From Desmodesmus armatus (Eukaryota; Chlorophyta; Chlorophyceae; Sphaeropleales; Scenedesmaceae), in NCBI GenBank assembly GCA_007449985.2, contig VIIQ02000051.1:372001-436000 (forward strand): a stretch of 64,000 nucleotides of DNA. The letters are read 5' to 3'. Positions 43,710 to 56,020 of the stretch are shown one piece after another. Numbering within the stretch: position 1 is the stretch's first letter; every line of letters begins with the position of its first letter. The translations under genes and the position numbers were made by a program. The notes below the pieces were generated by a model. The model saw only the letters and a program-made list of their open reading frames with translations, made no database searches and was not told the origin of the DNA.

Positions 43710-46700
43710 TCAGCTCCGCATGACAGCCTGCACAACAGCAGTCACCACCGACGCACACCCCTCCCCCAGCACAAGCCCAGAGGCAGTCACCATCATGAAT
43801 GCAGCATGGCTGTTGGGGCTCAGCAGCAGCCACGCCTGCTCAAACACAGACCCAAGCACCCGTGGCACGGTCCAATTCGGGGTCAAATAACACCCGACAG
43901 CAAACCCTACGCCGCTTGGCAGCAGCGCCAAAACCCAGTCCACAGCAGTTCTGTGCCGCCAAGACTCTAGCAGCCTGCTAGCTGCTCTCTGCAGTACACC
44001 GCCTGTGTGTGACCCTCGGTATACCGCTGCAAGCCGCCTGCTGCCCTGTGCTGTCTGCAGCTTTCTCAGCAGCAGCTGGAGCACCGGCAGTGCTGCTGCG
44101 ATGGCTGCTGCTGCAGCACAGAAGGGACCTATATGGTCAGGGAGGCGACCTCCGTTGACCTGCATGCAAACAGAAAGAAATGCATGGGTAAAGCTTGCCC
44201 GCTGGCTATGTGCTGCGTCGGGGGTCGGCATGGCCTTCCCCAGTAAAACAGCAGTATCAATTTCAGCAGGCAGCTGGCTTCCCGCTGCGGGTACTGCCTG
44301 CTGAGCGTTACTGTATCCTATTTGCGCTACTGGCATGAGCTACTGGCATGACAAGACTTCAGGATATCAAGGCAGGCTGCTGAATGGACAGGTGCCCGAC
44401 CAGCACACTCAACACAATGCTTATGAGGCTGCTGCGGACATAACGCGCGACAAATCCTCCCCTGCTGAGCACACGTAACGCCAGACATCGGCAACAGCAG
44501 ACCAAAACTCACCAGCTTCGCCATGTCGAGCCATATCTGTGCTGTGGGTGCAGGAAGCTCAGGCCCTGGCACCTGTGGCACAACACACGCCAGCATAGTG
44601 TAGTTACTGGTGCTGCATCGTAGGTTACCAGGGGGTTGAGGTGGCCAAGTTTTGCCAGCTGGCCACACATACACACACTCAGTCAAACCAACTGCCAGGA
44701 GCTGGAGGTGATAGCCTCGTCAGCACCACGCTACAGTGACTGGCCCCCAGTTTCAGGCACATGGCACCTGAGGCGGACTGTTCCACGTTAGGGTTCAGGC
44801 CAAGCGTCGGCACACCCGATGAGCCAGCCGGAGTCATGCTGTACCAGCATACACAGGCGCAGTCAATAAACTTTGTGTTGAGGCTCAACTGAGCCCACAA
44901 GCCATGGCAGAGCACAGACACCTGCAAGTGTACAGTCATGCATGCAGTGCTGGCTGTGGAGCGCAGATGTGCTGAATCTATCTCACGCGCATGCCATGCT
45001 CCCCGCCGTGCCAGCGGCTTACAACAGCCATATGGTTTGTTGAGTGGGACATCAAGTTGCCTGTCGCACCTGCCAAGCAGTTGTGTAGAGCTGGTAGGCC
45101 CCCACTGACAGCGGCACAGATGCCGCAGACCCAATCAGCATAGCCACCAGCTGTGAGGAAGGGGCCACACCCAGCAAGTGAGCAGTCTTGAAGTCCTGCA
45201 ACACCACAGCAAGCACCCGCAGTCATATGGCCCAGTTTTGTGCCAGACTATGACGATTTCATGACACCCGACAGCATGACCTTTCAAAACCAACTATAAC
45301 GGCACCGATTGCTTGGAACAACCCTCTCAGAGTCTGGGTCTGTCGATCTCCTTTGCATGTCAGGAAGCAGCTATCAGCTGTGACAGCAGAAAGGCACGAG
45401 CGGTGCAAGCCACGTGTGTTTTACACGGCTACTGTCACTGGTACATGGTTCAGCCTGAAACTGAACACCCCGTAGGGAGCCAACGGGGCTCATGTGGCAT
45501 TGTTGTCATAGAACACATCACAATATACATCACTAATTACACACCTGCATGAGGTCCCCAGCCTGCTGTGCTCCTGCCTCAGCAATGGCTCCCGCCACAA
45601 GGTTGGGCAGGACAGCTCCTGGTGACACCACAGCAAACACCAGCTGCAGCACACACAGCAACCAAGGCAGTCAACACCTTGCCATGTGATCTAATGCTAT
45701 GGGGATCTTAGTTGCCCCTGTTCCTTGACTGTGTGGCAGCCTTTCACAAGCTTTGGCTGGAACATGCAGGCAGCATGGCGCCGCCGTTGCCAGGCAGCGT
45801 AGCCAGACCGTAGCCAGCCTGACAAGGTGTGGAGGCCACATGGGAGCCTGACTGACAGCTACACACTTTGACAGACCTTCTGCTGCAGTCCTCATAGATA
45901 TTGCCACGATCCTGCAAAGAATATCTGGCATGCACCTGATTGTCCCTGCTCCGACCGGTATAAAAGTCTGAAACACTTCTGGAACGCGTACGCGTTCAAG
46001 CTTGATGACCACATGTGTGACGTGCGACAGCAGCTCACCTGTGAGATCTTGCCCACCCCACTGACAGGGTTTAGGTCGGTCTGACCCAAAGCCCTAACCG
46101 CCAGCAGCGCCACCAGCAGCGCCACAACAACTGCAACCAACGGCTCGTAAACAGGCATGCCTAGCATCGGTGACAGCACTGCCGTTGCCAGCACTGTCGA
46201 AAGCAGCAGGCCAGGAACCCAAAACCCTGCTGACAGCAACCACGCCTGCGCGTCCGCTGCAGTGTCGTCCACAGCAGAACCATCTGCTGTCGGCGCTGCT
46301 TTCGACTGCACTAATAGCTGGCTGTGTGAAGCGGCAGAGGTTTGAACCAGGCCGTTGCTGCTGGGCTGGTGGCTGTGCTGGTGTTGCGCCAGCAGCTGCT
46401 GCTGCTCGCTATCCACGCCACTGATAGGAATCAAGACAGGACTTGCGCCAGACATAGCCTGCTGCTGCGCTTCCGGGCTGCCTGTCAACACCCCTGCCGC
46501 CGGTACGTTGCCGGTGCTGCTGTTGGGGCTCAGCTCCAGGCTTGAGCCTGCAACAGCTGATTTGCTGCCTGAGCGGGATCTCAACCCACTCCCAGAACTC
46601 CCAGCTGCTGCATCCATCCTGAGCTGCTGATACCCACCCAACCCGCTGCTTGAGCTCGAGCTGTGCTGGCCTCCTGCAAGTATCCTTGCCAGCACGCCCC

Positions 46701-49700
46701 CAGTCCCGCTGCTGCCACTGACCCACCCGCGCTGCACAGCCTTGTCATGCGCGGTGTTGAGCATAAGCAGCGCAAGCTCGCTGAAGCAGTCGCCCAGCAG
46801 TAGTGCCAAGCCTAGCCACATAAGCCAGCCTGCTGCTCCGGTTTCTATGTCCTTGATTGGCCCAGGAGCCCAGCCTTTGGCCTTGGCAAGGGGGCCCAGA
46901 ACAGCCCAACCTGCGATGTAGTTTGTACCAGCCCGGTCAGCACAGCAGCAGCAACAACACGGGAGCAGCATGTAAGTGAAAGATGGTGTTACTGCATATG
47001 CAGGCAGCCCCGCAGCAGGCATGCATGACTGTGTCAGCAGAGGGAGTGCATGCGTGCTCCTGCACGCTGACTAGCATCCGTCCTGCAAGGACAGTTGAAC
47101 AATGAGTGTGTCTCACAGCGTGGCAGATTGATGTATGAAGGAAGCCCCACAGCAGGATGGATCCTGGTCCTGGCTTGCATCTGAGTGTTGAATTTGGCCC
47201 TTCCATTCCATGTTTGCTACCAAGTAAGTGGGTACACTCCCACAATTGTGCGAATGGTGCGGTAGCAGCAATGAGTGTGCCAGCACATGCATGTGCTGCA
47301 CAGCCAAGGGCTTGCTGGTGGTAGCATACCATGCAAAACCCAGAAGTGTCCCCACATGTTTGATCAACCGTTGTTGATTTCTGGAACTGTCACATGTTCT
47401 TCGCATCCAAAAAAGCATGAACATGACTTTGATGTCAACACACCTGTGATTGCCCCAGCCATCATAGACCACGCTGTCTTTGGTCCCATGATCATGCCTT
47501 GGCCCACGTACCCAGCAGACGGCTGCAGCACCCACCCCCACGCTGTGGCAGCTGGCAGACCCAACCAGTCAAACACCTTCAGCTTCCTGCACATGCAGCA
47601 GCAGCGCCAAGCCCATGCAGCTGGTTGAGGCTGGGACCATGGGTGAGAAGGGCTCGTATAGCCATTCAACAATGACATCTGCGCTGACAGGCGACACATC
47701 GCAAGGACTTGCGGCGTCCAAGGCACAGCATTCACCAGCCAAAGCACAGCCTTCCCAGTCCTTCCGGGCGTTATCAATGGGGGGCCAAGGGATGGCCACC
47801 GGTGCCAGATGACCACACAGGCCACATCCCAACCCGTCATCAACTGCAAGCACATGTACTCACTTCAGAGGCTTGATCCAGCCGGCAGCCAAGCTGTAGG
47901 CGCCAGAGACAGCAAAGCTCCACAACAGCAGCCGCAGCGCCCGGCCCCACTGCTGCTGCTGTTGTTGCTGCCGCAGCATATGGCTGCCTCCCGCCGCATG
48001 CTGCTCTTGGTTGGTGCCCAGCAGGGTGGCATACTCCTGCTCACATTGCTGCAAGGAATGACAAAGACAGCAGTGACAAGAGTAACAACTTTTGTGGGCT
48101 ACAAAACAGCAGAGGTCAGGACGTGGACATTGAAACAGCAGGACATGCACGAAGAGACATCTCACGCACATAGGCCGACCCAAGATGCAGCCAACCTCAT
48201 ACATGTTGTGCATACAAGACCACATGCACATGGACATATGTGTGACAATCCTATATATTAAAAGAATAAGGCGACCCCCTGGTGGGGACGCGCCAGGCAG
48301 GTGCAGGCCCCAGGCACCATGCAGTTGTGGATAAGTAAGTTAGGAAAGGTGTTTACAGAGGCCTGGGGCCAGTTGGGCGCCCCTGGTGGGAGAACAGGCA
48401 GCAGTAGACCCTTTCAGGGGCTTTTTCTCGCAAACGGCGCAATGAAACCCTATGTCCTCCCCCCCTACAACGAATTTTTGTGACATAATCTATAATCTCA
48501 GCGAGCGTCGGCGGCATCAGAGGGCGCCTGAGGATGTAATCAAAAGTGAGATGGTGCATGTGTGAGTCAGCAAAGGGCAAACGGAGCTCAAGGACGTACA
48601 CACTTTGGTGTGCGATGAATGATGGGTTCGAAGCTGACGGCACATGCCACCTTACGGCAAGGCAGCAGCATCCATCTGTTGCTGCATTTGAAGAGGCCTC
48701 GCGCAGGGAGGCTCCACTGCAGACGTTAAGCACGCATATTCGTTGAAGCTTAGTCAGTGTGAGGTGGCAGCACGGAAGGGGCACAGTGCTGCTGCTCTGT
48801 TAGGGAAGCTGGAGTACAGTAGTGAAGGAGTGTGGAGGGGGAGTCTGGGTTGCAACACAATTGGTAGCGGGGAGGAGCCTGGTTGTGTAGGGTATGGGCA
48901 AGGACGGTGCAAGGGAGTGATATGGCAGGTCGCAGCAGGGGACGTGGGTGGAAGGTGACAAGGGGCGTGCCGGAAGGTTGGGTGATAGGACGGGGAGGGG
49001 GGTGGGGCAGGGGGAATCTGGGGAGGGGGGACCCTTGCAGAGCACAACAGGTCGACAAAAGGGTTGGCCAGGCGGGCTCCGTACAGACATACCATGTAGC
49101 CTTGGGGCCGTGGCATGATGCCACGGGTGTCACGCTAGTTACTATAACTGTAACTGTAACTGTATATGAAGGAGTCAGCAGCAATCACTCACCGTCAACA
49201 CAGCCACTTCTAGGTCCACTTGACTCATTCCTGCACCGCCACCGCCACTGCCACCTCCGCCGCTTCCTGCACCCTGCTCCTGCTGCTGCTGCGCCGCGCC
49301 GCGCCCCAGCACACCCCCCTGCTCATCATCCGACGCCCGCTGCTTCACCCAGCCGTTGCTAACTCCTGCAGTGGTTCCGGCTCCTGCACTCCCCTCACCC
49401 CAACTGCCGCCAACACTGCTGCTGCCAGCGCTAGCATACACCGCCTGTCCTGCAGGTTCCTCGTGCTGAGGCGGCAAGCCATGCAGCGTCCTGATGACAC
49501 TGGCCGTTGCAGTGCCGCTTGGGAACCGCAGCTGCTCGCGGATAATGGTCTGGTAGCGCAGCGGTACTGCCACAAACACTCCGAAGAAGGCGAGGGCGCT
49601 ACACCAGGCCAGCAGCTGCACGGGAGTGAAGGTGACCGGGCCGCCAGGGCGTTCTGCTGGTGTCAGAAGGCCGAGGGCGGGAATGATGCCGACGAGGCCT

Positions 49701-50893
49701 GCTGCTAGAGGCATCGTGGCGGTTGCAACTGCGCGCGTGTGGGCAGTGTGACGGCACATGCATGTGGTGTGATCATGATGGGACATGATGAGAGGAGAAA
49801 ACTCAGCGGTGGGTGCAGCATTCAGGGGATGTGGTCGCTGTCACTTGATCGGCTGCCAGCTGCAGCACATGCACGCATTTCCATGTGCATGCAGTTGTGT
49901 ACCCAGTGTGCCACATCCCCAAGGCAGTATGAGCAGTGCAATAATTTCAAAGTTGTTGGGAGTCCACGATACATTACACATGCGGCCACTGCATGACCTC
50001 ACCCAGCTATATGTTTCAAGACTATTTCCCCTACTCTCACCAGCAGTGGTCTGCACAATGACATTTTCAGCTGCATTGAGATGCCTTGACAGCAGCCCTG
50101 CCGCACCCAGGCCTTGAAACAGGCCGTAGCCAAGGATAGCAGACTGCAACGCAAGCACGGGGCATGTGTATGTAAGAGCGGAGGCCCAGGGGGCCGGGGG
50201 GGGGGGGGGGGGGGGGGGAAGGGGGGGGGGGGGAGGGCGCAACGATGTCAGTGTGGCTGACGCTGGTCTGTGCATGCTGTATGTTGCATCAGCTTGCTTG
50301 GACTCTACACTGTCCATCTGTATCATCTGGTGCTTATCCACACCCATCTATGCAATCTACAAAAGGCAAAACATTGCTGCTGCTGGGAGAGGCAGCTGTT
50401 GCATGAATGCCATTGGCATGTACGGTTGCTACAGCAGCTGACGAACTGTCTTTTTGTCGTCATGCTGCTGAGTAATATACTCAACAACATCCCGACCCCC
50501 CCCCCCCACCCCACCCACCCCCACCCCCACCTACAACCACCTCCCCTGCTCCAAACGCCCCCCCCCCCCCCCACCAAAGTCCCTGCATTGTGTACATACC
50601 CCCCCCCCCCCACCACCACCACCAAAGTCGCTGCATTGTGTACATACCCCCCCCCCCACCACCACCACCACCACCAAAGTCCCTGCATTGTGTACATACC
50701 CCCCCCCCCCCCACCACCACCACCAAAGTCGCTGCATTGTCTACACACATACCTGCAAGCTGCCCATGGTGACCCATCCTGTCTGCAGGCCAAAGTACGT
50801 GTTGGAGAAGCACAGCACTGCACCCACCAGCAGCCCAGCTGCGATAGCACGAACTGTGAGCACAGGGCCTGCTGCCCCTGTTTCTGCACTCAT
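43710..50893 (-). CDS. OPT-superfamily transporter, YGL114W-like, 10 exons
   Basis: Exons (minus): 50893-50753, 50143-50041, 49728-49193, 48048-47864, 47586-47444, 46910-46039, 45643-45545, 45195-45070, 44572-44513 and 44159-43710. Phases agree and give ~904 aa. OPT proteins are proton-coupled carriers of peptides or metal chelates. The family is marked by AIAAGLLVGAVLCFSNTYFG in TM1, LQTGWVTMGSLQSAILGYG, AENVIVQTTAVATATMPLAAG, VGIIPALGL, and RFPSGTATASVI, the conserved FPSGTA(T) motif. Later hydrophobic spans include GYVGQGMIMGPKTAWSMMAG, LVAVVVALLVALLAVRALG and GVGFAVGCYL. Two long Ser/Gly/Gln-rich loops (within exons 3 and 6) explain the extra length. The substrate is not predictable. The start at MSAETG is chosen because upstream the frame runs into a CA/GT repeat; an earlier start with Ser/Arg-rich sequence is possible. 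Confidence 0.85.
50196..50236. repeat. Long poly-G tract (two runs)
   Basis: Twenty or so G, an AA break, and a further ~13 G lie in intron 1 of the transporter; the sense strand is C-rich here. This is likely hard to sequence, and its true length is uncertain. Confidence 0.9.
50520..50760. repeat. ~50-base tandem repeat beginning at the transporter exon 1 donor
   Basis: Four units of CCACCACCACCAAAGTC.CTG followed by CATTGTGTACATACCCCC lie from the exon 1 donor (50753) into the intron. In sense orientation each unit contains a GTATGT donor-like and an ACAATGCAG acceptor-like sequence. Confidence 0.85.
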
Positions 50894-51700
50894 GCTGCCG
50901 CTGAGGAACAGCGGGGTGCTGTGGGAAGGCAGCAGCTGCTTGGGGAGGCTGAGCAAAGGAATGCGACAGGCAGCTGGGATCAGCTGCAGTAGGGCGGATG
51001 TGAAACCCCCAGGGCGCCTGCGGCTGCGAGCTGCTGCAGCAGCATGCCTGACGGTGCTGTGATTGCTGCTGTCGTCGCTGAGGAGGCTGGATCTGGTGCT
51101 GACTTGTGGCCTCCTGTACTGGCTGTGGGACTGTGTGGCTGAGTATAGAGAGGGAGAGTAAAGACCGCATATGTGTGTGTGTGTGTGCATGTGTGTGTGT
51201 GTGTGTGGGGGGGGGGGGGGGATGAGGTGACGGTCATGTGGCTGCCTCGGGTGGTACAACATGGCCACAAAGTCAATGCTCACACGCACCTGGTGGGCTT
51301 TGAGTGCTCAGCAGCAAGAAGCCAAGTGGCTCCCCCTGTTGCTGATCAGAGTGCATCCATCCTCTTGCTCTTGGCTGATGTGTCAACACTGCTCAAGTCG
51401 GCCAACCGTCCCCACAAGCAATTGGCTGTGAATGTAAGCTGGTAGACGACTGCGAGCCACATCCGCACTTCACAAGTTTCCTTGGACTGTACAACCCTAA
51501 CAACTCCTAAACCGCCTAGGGGTGTGCGAGATTGGCAGCACTAAACATGAGGCTGTGTTCAGTTTGATGATCAGGTAGTACGATTGAGTAGTGATGCTGT
51601 GATAGCCCTGTAGCTTGGCGGTTGATTTCGTGTTCCGGCAATTCGCTGCTCAGCAGAGCTGAGCACGTCTTACTGCCTGCCACACAGCACACGTGTCTAC
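50894..51700. promoter_or_regulatory. Divergent promoter between transporter and invertase
   Basis: About 0.8 kb separates the two divergent start codons. A GT-rich microsatellite plus a poly-G run occupies ~51172-51221. A CACGTG box lies at 51690-51695, just before the invertase ATG. Part of 50894-51140 may be coding if the transporter starts further upstream. Confidence 0.5.
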
Positions 51701-54700
51701 ATGGCATCTCTCGCTCAGGCAGCCGCAATGCTGCCGACGTCAGCAGGGGTGTGCTGCAAGAAGTCTGTCTGCCAGTGTGCAGTGCGGAGTGTGCAAGCCT
51801 GCAGAACTAAGGCCACTGCACAGGAGGCATGCGTGCAGTATGACAAGGAAGTCTTCAGCCATCCAGTCCAGGCTGACGTCTGTGAGTGGCAACCAGCCTG
51901 GTGAACAGCAGCTGCCGCTTTTTTTCAAATTGCTGCCTGGCCTGGGCCACTTGGAGCTGACTTGGCCCCTGCGTATCTTGTGTGCTGCAGCTGAGCGGCG
52001 GCCAGTCTTCCATCTGGCACCAGCTGGTGGTTGGATCAACGGTGAGTGGGACGGCATGGCTGAAGCAGCATCAACACAGCTCGACAGACCACACAAGCAA
52101 CTGAACCTGCTGTCATTGTCCTGTGTGTGCCGACCCGCTCGTGCTGGATCCACCTGACTACAGACCCCAACGGTATGTGCGGCTTCACCCTGTTGCAGGC
52201 CATTGAGCAGCTGTTCGCCCGCTAATACTGCAGTGTGTGCTACTTCTTGGCATGCCAAATGCTTGCTGCCATGCATCGCCACTGCATGCTGGTGGACGGT
52301 AGCACAGTGTCTTTTGTAGCAGTCGTGGCTGGTGCAAGCTCTCTCTCACCTGAGTGTGTTTCATCACGTTCGCAGGACCCCTGCTGCACAATGGCACCTA
52401 CCACCTGTTCTACCAGCACGTGCCTGACAGCCACGAGTGGCAGGTAAGGGCCCCATACACTGTACCATGTGCTGGTCTGCCTTGAAACCTCTCTCTGCAA
52501 GTGCTGACACGAACCTTTTCTTATAGTGGGGCCTGGTGTGGGGCCATGCCAAGTCTAAGGACCTGATCAACTGGGAGCACCTGCCTGTGGCGCTGGAGCC
52601 CACACCCAACGGCCTGGACCAGCACGGCTGCTTCTCTGGCTGCGCAACTGTCGACGTGGATGGCCGGCCTGCCCTCCTGTACACAGGGGTAGGTGTGCAT
52701 GGCTGCAGCACACAGCAGTCTGCAGCTGCAGGCAGGGTGTGCAGGCGGTTGCACCATGCATGGAGCAGTGGTGCAGCTGTGCTGGTGTGGTGTCCTGCAG
52801 CCTTTCTGGGCAACAACCAGTGGTAGCTTTGACCTGTCTGCATTGTTTTGGGGGGATGAAGGGTTCTTGCAGTGTGTATGAGGAGGGCTGCATGGGGGCT
52901 GTGCATGTCTTGTGCTTGTGTGGGTCTGACCGCTTTCCAGGCATCTGACCTGCAGTGCTGACAAGGATGTTTCCTGCACATGCCTGCATGCAGGTGATCA
53001 GGAGGACGCCGCAGGAGATTGAGGCTCAGCCTGATCTCAGCCATCAGCACGAGGCTCAGCTCATTGCAGTGGCAACTGACCTCGGTAAGCACCCAACTGC
53101 CATGTGCTGGACACGGCAGCACTCCTGCAGGCCATGGCATTGTCATGTCAGGCAGGCAGGCCCTCAATGCTATTTAGGTAGCACAGCATACATGCGGACA
53201 GCACAGTACATCTTAAGTGGCAGGCTTGCGGACAGGCTGTTACAAGCACAGCATGTAGCTGCAGTGCCCTGGCACGCTGCGTCACCATGGTGCTCATGCT
53301 TCTCTTGGCGCAACAACTTATATGGGTTGTTGTAACCTGGCTGCATGTTTGCTCTTTTTGTGTGCAGATGACCCTGATTTGAGGCACTGGCAGAAGCTGC
53401 CGGGCACCTTCTTGCCCAACCCACCAGCAGACATGAACCTGACAGGTGTGTTGAGCACGTGTGCCTGGAACTTGTCCTGTCTTGTGCATGCCTGGAGGTG
53501 CACTGCAGCTCCAGACGCATGTGTGAGGCGCCTCTTCCTGCACATGTCATGCCAAACTTTGCAGCAGTGTATCACCAGTCTCACCGCATGTGCCCGCGTG
53601 GCTGTCGTGGCAGGATGTGTTTGATGTTTGCAACTGCTGTCTGTGTTTGTGTGCGTGTAGGCTGGCGTGATCCCTTTGTGCTGGAGAAGCCCAGTGCATC
53701 CAGCCCGTGGTGGTACGTCATGATCGGTGCTGGCGTGCGCAACAAGTGTGGCACGGCCCTGGTGTACCGCAGCAAGGACCTGACTGAAGGTGGGTATCAG
53801 GCAGGACACAGCTGCAGTACAGGACCAAACATTTGCTGTCACTGCTCTGCAGCCCACACGCGGAGAGTTGCGCTTGTAATGCAGATGGGCATGCTGAATG
53901 CTTGAGTCCTCTAGTGTTCAGGGCCTGTGTACTTGTGCACCACAGCGGTCAGCAAGCAACCTTCTTATTACGCACCTTACCCTTGTCACTTTCCTTGCTG
54001 TGTGTGCGCAATGATCCTGCCAGGCTGGCAGTACGTGGGCCCCTTGTGCGAGTCTTCCTCAAGCAACATGTGGGAGTGCCCCACCATGGCACACCTCACC
54101 AACTCAGCACCCACTGACACGACCAGGAACGGCAAGCAGCTGCAGCGCCACATGTTCTCTGTGTCACCTGACTACTGTGTCAACATGATCCTGTACTGGC
54201 TGGGGGACTACGCAGAGGGCAAATTCAACATGGACGGGGCTTGCGGACCACACAAGCTGGACCTCGGGGATGTCATGTATGCCCCCAACGTCCTGACAGA
54301 CGAGCACGTGAGTGTTTCCTTGGTCGTGAAGCTTGCAACTGCTGAGCTGCTGCCTGCATCGCAATCAGATGAGGCTGGTGCTGGTGTGAGGCCTCTCTTG
54401 TCCTGCAGCTTTGCAGTACGCCACATCAGGGGCTGTGCATGTGTGCCCGTGCAAGTTTGTAATGCAGTTCCCACAGCTCAACATCGCTGGCCCTGACTCT
54501 GCCTGGCTGTGTCCACCCATGCCTCTTCCCTTGCTCCTGCAGGGCCGCACTGTGCTGTGGGCCTGGCTGCAGGAGAAGCAGCACCAGCGCCCGGCAGGCG
54601 CCTACACCAGCTCGTGCTGCCTGTGTGTGCCACGGGCCCTGTACCTCAGCCCTGATGGCAGCACACTAATGCAGGAGCCACTGCCAGAGCTGAAGGAGCT

Positions 54701-56020
54701 GCGCCAGCAGCAGCAGGGCGCATGGCATGTCGGCGCAGCGGCGTCAGCACAGGGCCACAGCAGCAGCAACGGTGCAGGCATCAAGCTGTCGCCAGGGCAG
54801 CCCCTGCGGCTGGGTGCTGGCATTGCGGGCTTCAGCAGCAGCAGTGTGGACCTGGAGCTGCAGGTTGCCAAGGGTGATGGTGACTCCTTTGCGCTGGTGC
54901 TGCATGCGTTTGAAGGGGCTGAGGGTGCTGCGGGTGCGGCCATCACCTACTGCTGGAAGACAAGGCAGCTCCAGGTGAGACTTGAGAAGCATTGTAGGTT
55001 GCCACGCTGTCAAGGTTTCAGCAGAAGTTTCAACAGCGCATGTTGGCTGTTTTGCTCTAGGACGTTGCCTGTGTTGCCATGCCGCGCATGACAACTGGGC
55101 GTGCGCCTCCTGCCCGTGTTGTCTTAACAAGGTTATGATGCGCATGGTTGTGTTGCGCACCTGTCAACCTCACTGTGTGTCGTACCGTGCAGGTTGTCTA
55201 CTCCACGGACCTGGGTGTGCTGGAGCGCATGGCCAGCCTGCCCCACACCCCCCGCACTCACTACAAGATGCCTGGCCCAGACCCAGTGCAGCTTGCAGCT
55301 GCTGAGGCCGCAGCAGCAGAGCCTGGCACGCCCTTGCGCTGTGGCGGTCAGCTGCGTGCTGCACAGGACCCAGCAGCGGGTGTCCTGTCTCTGCGCATCC
55401 TGCTGGACGGCAGCTGCCTGGAGGTGTTCACTAGCACAGGAGAGGCCCTCACCACCCGTGTGTACCGCGGGGAGGAGCCCTCCCTGCATGCACATGCAGC
55501 GCACTCCAGCTTGTGGCAGAACGGGGGTGAGGCAGCAGTGCCGCGCTGCAGCAGCCCTGCTGACGCTGCCATGGCTTCCGCTGCTGCTGCTGGTGCTGTT
55601 GGCTGGGAGGAGCTGTTCAGGGGCGGCAGCAACGGTAGCGGCTTTGGCAGTGGGACAGCAGCCTTAGCTGGAGGCCAGCTGGAGCTGGTGAGCTTTGGGC
55701 CTGGGCCGGCTACCCTGCTGAGCGGTAGCGCCTGGCAGATGACCAGCATGTGGCAGAATCAGCAGCAGCAGCAGGCTGTCGCGGCAACAGCAGCTGCAGA
55801 AGTCTTGCAGGGTCTGGTGGCGGCAGAGGTGGCAGCTGTGGCTGCTGCAGCTGCAGTGGCACCTGTCGTCCTGCCTGTGGGCAAGCTGTCCATTGATGTA
55901 GGTTTGGCAGCTGCAGTGGCCAATGCCGAGCTGGCAGGCGGGGTTGCAGAGTTGCTTCCTGGAGGGCCCCTGTCGCCCTCAGGCGCATCTCCTGTCCAGG
56001 TGCCCATCCGGGCAGCTTGA
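51701..56020 (+). CDS. GH32 invertase (beta-fructofuranosidase), 11 exons
   Basis: Hydrolyses sucrose to glucose and fructose. Exons: 51701-51881, 51991-52041, 52164-52172, 52376-52443, 52527-52688, 52994-53084, 53368-53445, 53661-53789, 54024-54307, 54543-54974 and 55193-56020. All phases agree and give 770 aa. GH32 motifs: [14 protein letters not shown] with nucleophile Asp ~78, GWRDPF (Asp ~217), and NMWECPTM with acid/base Glu ~274. WECP with Pro is common in plant cell-wall-type enzymes. The C-terminal half forms the beta-sandwich ([19 protein letters not shown]), followed by an Ala/Gly-rich tail of ~180 residues not usual in the family. The N-terminal ~60 residues ([21 protein letters not shown]) could be a transit or signal sequence; it is not a clear signal peptide. 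Fructosyltransferase or fructan hydrolase activity cannot be excluded. Confidence 0.92.
52164..52172 (+). other. 9-base mini-exon encoding DPN of the invertase active site
   Basis: The exon ACCCCAACG is bounded by CTACAG and GTATGT. With phase 1 on both sides it turns ...ATCAACG + ACCCCAACG + GACCCC into I-N-D-P-N-G-P. Without it the catalytic Asp is lost but the frame is kept. Land-plant acid invertases have a 9-base exon at exactly this place. Confidence 0.93.

Noticed and set aside
44679..45134. Minus frame of 151 codons between transporter exons 8 and 9
   Set aside because: Exons 8 and 9 join in phase 0. The interval has no hydrophobic or conserved stretch and reads as intron.
48750..49184. 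Pro-rich minus frames in transporter intron 3
   Set aside because: They lie between exons 3 and 4, which join in perfect phase (V-L-T|Q-C-E). The Pro richness comes from G-rich DNA.
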